From assembly GCF_000583875.1 (NCBI RefSeq), contig NZ_CP006571.1:847416-911415 (forward strand): a stretch of 64,000 nt of DNA, in the 5' to 3' direction. The notes below the pieces were generated by a model. It searched no databases, was not told where the DNA came from, and worked only from the letters and a program-made list of their open reading frames with translations. Positions 59,747 to 64,000 of the stretch are shown piece after piece. The position numbers and the translations under genes were made by a program. The stretch comes from Chlamydia avium 10DC88 (GTDB lineage: Bacteria; Chlamydiota; Chlamydiia; Chlamydiales; Chlamydiaceae). Each line of letters begins with the position of its first letter. Positions within the stretch are counted from its first letter, which is position 1.

Positions 59747-60084
59747 CACCTAATTCATCTCTTGACATATACAGCTGTCGAAAATACTCTAAGCTTTCAT
59801 CGTTGACTATGATGGATTTTGTATTGGGGTCCTGATAAGTTGTAACTGATAACAGATATAATAAAAATCCATCCGAGTTTCTTGGGTCTTTTGTGCTTTA
59901 TAGTGAAAAAGATGAATAAGGAAGCGAGCATAGTATTATTTAAAGAAATAAGAAATCGTTTTTATTTTTAAAGTTTGTATTGGCATAACTCGATTTTAAG
60001 AGCTGGAAAAGCTAACTCTAGAAAAGGGGTTGTCTTATTATGACGAAAAGAGACAGCCATTCCTAATTACTAGTAAGAGCGTGC
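59747..60084 (+). promoter_or_regulatory. Leader region of the type III operon with a perfect -10 box
   Basis: 338 bases without a gene. A perfect TATAAT lies at 59857-59862, but its best -35 (GATAAG at 59834) is poor. TTGACA at 59762-59767, with TACTCT 17 bases on, is a second candidate. A 7-base stem GGTTGTC/GACAGCC (60028-60034 with 60052-60058) is present just before scc4. Start sites are not determined by sequence. Confidence 0.35.
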
Positions 60085-60501
60085 ATGTTGGAGAAATTGA
60101 TAAAAAATTTTGCCACGTATATTGGTATAACGTCAACCCTTGAGTTTGATGCTGATGGAGCTTATGTTTTGCCTATAAGCGATCTTGTTAAGATTCGTGT
60201 CAGAGAAAACGCGGATAATGAGATTGTATTTAGTGCATCCCTTGGGGAATTGGCTCCCTCTGCAGATACCAATAAAGTGTATTTACAAATGATGGTAGCA
60301 AACTTGTTTGGAAGAGAAACAGGAGGTAGTGCTCTAGGATTGGATTCCGAAGGACATGTGGTGATGACTCGTAGAATTCCTGCAGAAGTTTCTTATGAAG
60401 ATTTCGCTCGTTATGTAGAGAGTTTTATGAATTTTTCAGAAACCTGGTTTGAGGATTTGGATTTGAATAAGACAGAACGAGAAAATAGGCAGCAAGGGTA
60501 G
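60085..60501 (+). CDS. scc4: Type III secretion chaperone Scc4 (CT663 family)
   Basis: 138-residue acidic class I type III chaperone: the alpha-beta-beta-beta-alpha-beta-beta-alpha pattern is visible (LKIRV.. [36 protein letters not shown]), with a helix at the end. In C. trachomatis Scc4 pairs with Scc1 for CopN and, separately, binds sigma-66 region 4 and the RNA polymerase beta flap. It heads the operon with cdsD, cdsE, cdsF, cdsG. The extra ~10 residues at the C-terminus are polar. Confidence 0.86.
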   Translation: MLEKLIKNFATYIGITSTLEFDADGAYVLPISDLVKIRVRENADNEIVFSASLGELAPSADTNKVYLQMMVANLFGRETGGSALGLDSEGHVVMTRRIPAEVSYEDFARYVESFMNFSETWFEDLDLNKTERENRQQG

Positions 60502-60507
60502 GGAAGC

Positions 60508-62949
60508 ATGGGTGTACGTTTAGTTGTTATTAAAGGCCCGTTGTCAGGAGTTAGTTTTGTTTTAGAAGAAGGAACTCGTTGGTCCCTAGGGAAAGATGCT
60601 GCAGCAAGTGATATTCCTGTGGAAGATCCTCAACTTGCCGATATTCAATTAATAATCACAAAAGAACAAGATGCTTACTATATTAGTAATGTAAATTCAG
60701 AATTCCCAGTTTTAGTTAATGGGAAGGCAATCACAGGTGCCACACAGTTAAACCATGGTGATGCCCTTCAATTTGGGAGTAATGAATATTCTTTTTTTGT
60801 GCATGAATTTGATGCTGATGATATTGTATATGATTTTAATCTCTCTTCAGAAAGTGCGGCTAATGTCTTGGAAGAATCTGCCGATAATAAGAAGAAAGCA
60901 GGCGAATCTGTTCGAGAAAATGTAGAAGCAACAGTCCTCCAATCTTCGGGGGCATCGTCAGAAGTCTCTCATGCAGATCAAGAACTTGCAGATGCTTTTT
61001 TGGCATCTGCAAAGTCAGAAAAAGTTCCTAATGGAACGCATGCGGATAAGGAAAATGCGAGTGCTTTTTCTTTAGATTCAGAGAAGGCACAAGGAAACCC
61101 TCAATCAGGGGATGTAAAAAATAATCAAACCCAGAACGTTGCTATGGAAGAAAACGGAGCGTTGCCTAATCAAAATCAGCAGCCGTTACCCAATCCAGGT
61201 CCTGTAGAAAATCAGAGACAATCCCAAGATGAAAATCTGACATCGGAAAATAAGTCTCTTGCTGGGGGGAGTTCTGAATCAATAACTTCTAAAGATGAAG
61301 ATATAGACAAGAAAGAAACAGATGCCGAGTCAATGAAGGAGTCGTCTTCTGAGGATTCTAAAAAGTCAAACTCTTCCCAAGAAGATGGTGCTGATAAAGA
61401 AGAGGAACATACAGACGAAAATGAGAAAGAGACAAGTGAAAATGCAGAGGACACAGCGTCAGTAGAATCCCAAGAAAAAACAAATAAATCCATACTAGCT
61501 CCTTTTAACGTTCAAGATCTTTTCCGATTCGATCAAGGAATTTTCCCTGCCGAAATAGATGACATCGCCCAAAAAAATGTGTCCGTAGATCTTTCGCAAC
61601 CACCTCGTTTTCTGTTAAAGGTATTGGCAGGCGCAAATATTGGTGCTGAATTTCATCTGGATACTGGACGCTCTTATATTTTAGGCAGTAGTCCTGATGT
61701 TGCTGATATTGTATTTAATGACCTTAGTGTATCTCATCAACATGCTAAGATCATAGTCAGTAGTGATGGATCTGCTATGTTGGAGGATCTAGGCAGTAAA
61801 AACGGCGTCATTGTTGAAGGAAAAAAAATAGAACACAGTTCTACGTTAAGTTCGAATCAGGTTGTTGCTCTAGGAACTACATTATTTCTGCTGATAGATA
61901 ATTTGGCTCCTGCAGATACAATAGTGGCAGCGTTTGCCCCTGAGGACTATGGTTTGTTTGGCCGCCCCCAAGATGCAGAGGCCCTTGCAGAACAAGCGGC
62001 ACAAGAAGAAGAAGAAAAGCGTCGGCGAGCAACTTTACCTACAGGATCGTTTATCTTAACATTATTTATTGGTGGATTAGCAATTCTTTTTGGGGTGGGA
62101 ACAGCCTCGTTGTTTCATACAAAAGAAGTTGTTTCTATAGATAATATCGATTTTCAAGAAGATATTGAGCGTGTTGTTCATGCCTTCCCTACAGTGCGCT
62201 ACACCTTTAATAAAAATAATGGACAGCTATTTTTAATAGGACATGTAAAAAATAGTATAGATAAAAGCGAGCTTCTTTATAAGGTGGATGCTCTATCCTT
62301 TATTAAATCTGTAGATGATAACGTGATTGATGATGAAGCTGTATGGCAAGAAATGAATATTCTATTGTCTAAAAGGCCAGAATTTAAAGGCGTCAGTATG
62401 CACTCTCCTGAGCCTGGGCAGTTTGTCATCACAGGATATTTAAAAACCGAAGAGCAAGCTGTCTGTCTTTCCGACTATTTGAATATACATTTTAACTATC
62501 TTTCACTTTTAGAAAACAAAGTTATTATAGAATCGCAAATGTTAAAAGCTATTGTAAGCCATCTGCTTCAGGCAGGATTTGCGAATATCCAAGTAGCTTT
62601 CATTAATGGGGAAGTTGTCCTTACAGGTTACGTAAATAATGATGACGGAGAGAAATTCCACGCCGTGGTTCAGGAGATTGCCTCTATTCCTGGTGTGCGC
62701 CTTATAAAAAACTTTGTTGTCCTTCTTCCCGTAGAAGAAGGAATTATAGATTTAAATTTGCGGCATCCAAATCGTTATCGTGTTACAGGATACTCAAAGT
62801 ATGGAGATGTGAGTATTAATGTCGTAGTTAACGGTAGGATTTTAACTCGTGGTGACGTTATTGATGGCATGACAGTAACCAGTATACAACCCCATTGTAT
62901 TTTTTTAGAGAGGGAAGGGTTGAAATATAAAATCGAGTACAATAAATAG
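60508..62949 (+). CDS. cdsD: Type III secretion inner-ring protein CdsD (YscD-like)
   Basis: 813 residues. A first FHA-like domain (about 1-105) is followed by a long disordered, Glu/Ser/Asn-rich part (about 115-345). A second FHA domain is at about 365-470 (GRSYILGSSPDVADIVFNDL, SVSHQHAKI, EDLGSKNGVIVEG), one membrane span at about 512-536, and a periplasmic part with BON-like repeats to the end. This is the chlamydial CdsD form, longer than YscD by the first FHA and the linker. The second FHA has the SxxH phosphopeptide motif. It lies 6 bases after scc4. Confidence 0.93.
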   Translation: MGVRLVVIKGPLSGVSFVLEEGTRWSLGKDAAASDIPVEDPQLADIQLIITKEQDAYYISNVNSEFPVLVNGKAITGATQLNHGDALQFGSNEYSFFVHEFDADDIVYDFNLSSESAANVLEESADNKKKAGESVRENVEATVLQSSGASSEVSHADQELADAFLASAKSEKVPNGTHADKENASAFSLDSEKAQGNPQSGDVKNNQTQNVAMEENGALPNQNQQPLPNPGPVENQRQSQDENLTSENKSLAGGSSESITSKDEDIDKKETDAESMKESSSEDSKKSNSSQEDGADKEEEHTDENEKETSENAEDTASVESQEKTNKSILAPFNVQDLFRFDQGIFPAEIDDIAQKNVSVDLSQPPRFLLKVLAGANIGAEFHLDTGRSYILGSSPDVADIVFNDLSVSHQHAKIIVSSDGSAMLEDLGSKNGVIVEGKKIEHSSTLSSNQVVALGTTLFLLIDNLAPADTIVAAFAPEDYGLFGRPQDAEALAEQAAQEEEEKRRRATLPTGSFILTLFIGGLAILFGVGTASLFHTKEVVSIDNIDFQEDIERVVHAFPTVRYTFNKNNGQLFLIGHVKNSIDKSELLYKVDALSFIKSVDDNVIDDEAVWQEMNILLSKRPEFKGVSMHSPEPGQFVITGYLKTEEQAVCLSDYLNIHFNYLSLLENKVIIESQMLKAIVSHLLQAGFANIQVAFINGEVVLTGYVNNDDGEKFHAVVQEIASIPGVRLIKNFVVLLPVEEGIIDLNLRHPNRYRVTGYSKYGDVSINVVVNGRILTRGDVIDGMTVTSIQPHCIFLEREGLKYKIEYNK

Positions 62950-62995
62950 CTGATGTTAAAGCTTATTAATTCTTTTGTCTTTAGGAAGAAGCATT

Positions 62996-63247
62996 ATGTT
63001 TAATATGGAAAATACAGCTGCTAAAGAAGATAAATCCTTACGCCAGCTGTTTGATTTAGAAAAAGACATGCAGGATCTACGCACATCTCAGGAAATAAAT
63101 GCGAACGTGCAGGAGAAATTGCAAAAGTTGAATACTTCTCTTCGTGAAGGTTCTGATAAGGAATCTTTTGAGAAACAACAAGCATTGTTAGCAGGATATC
63201 TAGCCCTTCAGAAAGTTCTCGGGCGGATCAACCGCAAAATGGTTTAA
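62996..63247 (+). CDS. cdsE: Type III needle chaperone CdsE
   Basis: 83 residues from the ATG at 62996 (MFNMENTAAKEDK), with AGGAAG upstream; the frame also has an upstream start at 62975 that lacks this. Helical, charged, no signal: the YscE-like partner that, with CdsG, holds the needle subunit CdsF in the cytosol. It matches CT665. Placed right before cdsF. Confidence 0.85.
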   Translation: MFNMENTAAKEDKSLRQLFDLEKDMQDLRTSQEINANVQEKLQKLNTSLREGSDKESFEKQQALLAGYLALQKVLGRINRKMV

Positions 63248-63270
63248 TCGACTAGATAAGTGGAGAATTT

Positions 63271-63531
63271 ATGAGTAGTGGTAGTGGGAGCAGTTGCTCA
63301 GCATTTAATTTCAATGAGATGCTTAATGGCGTATGTAAATACGTTCAGGGCGTTCAACAATACTTAGCAGAACTAGAAACCTCAACACAAGGTACAGTCG
63401 ATTTGGGTACGATGTTTAATTTACAATTTCGTATGCAAATCTTATCTCAATATATGGAAGCTGTATCCAACATTTTGACAGCGGTGAACACAGAAATGAT
63501 CACTATGGCAAGAGCTATTAAAGGAAGTTAA
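63271..63531 (+). CDS. cdsF: Type III needle subunit CdsF
   Basis: 86 residues, near the usual needle-protein length (about 80). Begins MSSGSGSSCSAFNFNEMLNG, and the second helix, FNLQFRMQILSQYMEAVSNI, fits the YscF/MxiH coiled hairpin. Cys near the N-terminus is typical for CdsF, which forms disulfides. Between cdsE and cdsG, which encode its chaperones. Confidence 0.92.
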   Translation: MSSGSGSSCSAFNFNEMLNGVCKYVQGVQQYLAELETSTQGTVDLGTMFNLQFRMQILSQYMEAVSNILTAVNTEMITMARAIKGS

Positions 63532-63549
63532 TAAATTAAGAGAAAGATC

Positions 63550-63999
63550 ATGGCAGATTTGGAATTATTTAAAGCAGATTTTGCTTTGTTGTTTGAAGCA
63601 GGTATGTTGGCAGTTAAACAAGGTGATGAAGATAGTGCTAAAAAGCTTTTTCATTCTCTACATATTTTAAATCCTGACCATTATGGTTATGAGTTAGGTT
63701 TGGCGTTGATTGATCTACATAAAATGGAAATTTTTGCTGCTGAAGAGCGTCTTAGTGCTTTAGCTCAAAAAGAAGTCGATAATTGGAGTATCAAGTCTTT
63801 TCTCTCTCTTACACACATGATGATTGTTCTACATCAAGGAAGTTCTTTTGAAGTCCGTCGTGAGAGCTTGGAAAATTGTCTAAAATTAGCCGATCAAGTT
63901 TTAGAAAACTGTGAAGTAGAATCTACAAGATTGCTTGCTCAATCTGTTTTAGACTGGCACGATACGCTAGTAGCTAAAAGTAGTGGTCCTTTAGGTTAA
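63550..63999 (+). CDS. cdsG: Type III needle chaperone CdsG
   Basis: 149-residue helical protein of TPR style (FEAGMLAVKQGDEDSAKKLF, GYELGLALIDLHKMEIFAAEER). It is YscG-like and works with CdsE to cap CdsF before secretion. The stop TAA is at 63997-63999, so the gene is complete just inside the window end. The operon would continue with CT668-CT669 (cdsN). Confidence 0.9.
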   Translation: MADLELFKADFALLFEAGMLAVKQGDEDSAKKLFHSLHILNPDHYGYELGLALIDLHKMEIFAAEERLSALAQKEVDNWSIKSFLSLTHMMIVLHQGSSFEVRRESLENCLKLADQVLENCEVESTRLLAQSVLDWHDTLVAKSSGPLG

Positions 64000-64000
64000 T

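Noticed and set aside
1..64000. CRISPR arrays, insertion sequences, integrases, prophage or plasmid genes
   Set aside because: No regularly spaced repeats, no transposase or integrase motifs and no terminal repeats were seen anywhere in the window.

Overview
This window is chromosomal DNA from an obligate intracellular chlamydia (family Chlamydiaceae). The evidence is the gene content: an FHA-domain CdsD with a CdsE/F/G type III secretion set, an atypical OmpR-like regulator of the ChxR kind, a CofE-like enzyme inside a folate operon, a giant GreA, DUF582 proteins, a 76-kDa-protein homologue, and second GyrA/GyrB-like subunits. Low G+C, dense packing and the absence of mobile elements or CRISPR fit. 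Gene neighbours correspond to Chlamydia trachomatis genes roughly CT611-CT667, but in several rearranged and inverted blocks. This suggests a species of the psittaci/pneumoniae side of the family; I cannot fix the species. CTnnn names are given from memory of that numbering and are family labels, not search results.

Layout. 1-4.4 kb: a cut-off dus gene, a YggT membrane protein and a three-gene CT646-CT648 cluster. 4.7-5.8 kb: recA. 5.9-11.8 kb: a tight minus-strand operon CT616-rpoD-folX-folKP-folA-CT611, joining the major sigma factor to folate synthesis. 12-19 kb: rpsT, an Inc-like protein, recD2, CT651, chxR, a GlmU-like acetyltransferase and a prenyl synthase. 19-29 kb: tRNA-Pro, thyX, hemB, nqrA, greA, tRNA-Ala, tyrB, mreC. 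29-41 kb: recB/recC back to back with a lysophospholipid-transporter-like gene, trhO, rpsD, nfo, murJ. 41-50 kb: an outer-membrane/effector block (CT623, CT622 and two divergent DUF582 proteins). 50-54 kb: lptB, a lptC-like gene, kdsA, tRNA-Arg, khpA, rluD. 54-60 kb: CT659, gyrA2/gyrB2, hemA. 60-64 kb: type III secretion operon scc4-cdsD-cdsE-cdsF-cdsG, complete to the window end.

The most striking feature is that five otherwise well-conserved genes (YggT, greA, recB, CT659 and gyrB2) are each broken by a single-base frame change exactly at a T6 or A7 run. Removing or adding one base restores full length in every case. greA and YggT break at the same nine-base string in the same reading phase. 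This is either recurrent homopolymer error in the sequence, recent decay, or slippage that is tolerated or used; the sequence alone cannot decide.

Other points of interest: the CT646-CT647 pair looks like a PilM/GspL plus PilO/GspM module, the ThyX protein carries two halves with complementary half-degenerate signature motifs, and recC shares a CATG with its divergent neighbour for both start codons.
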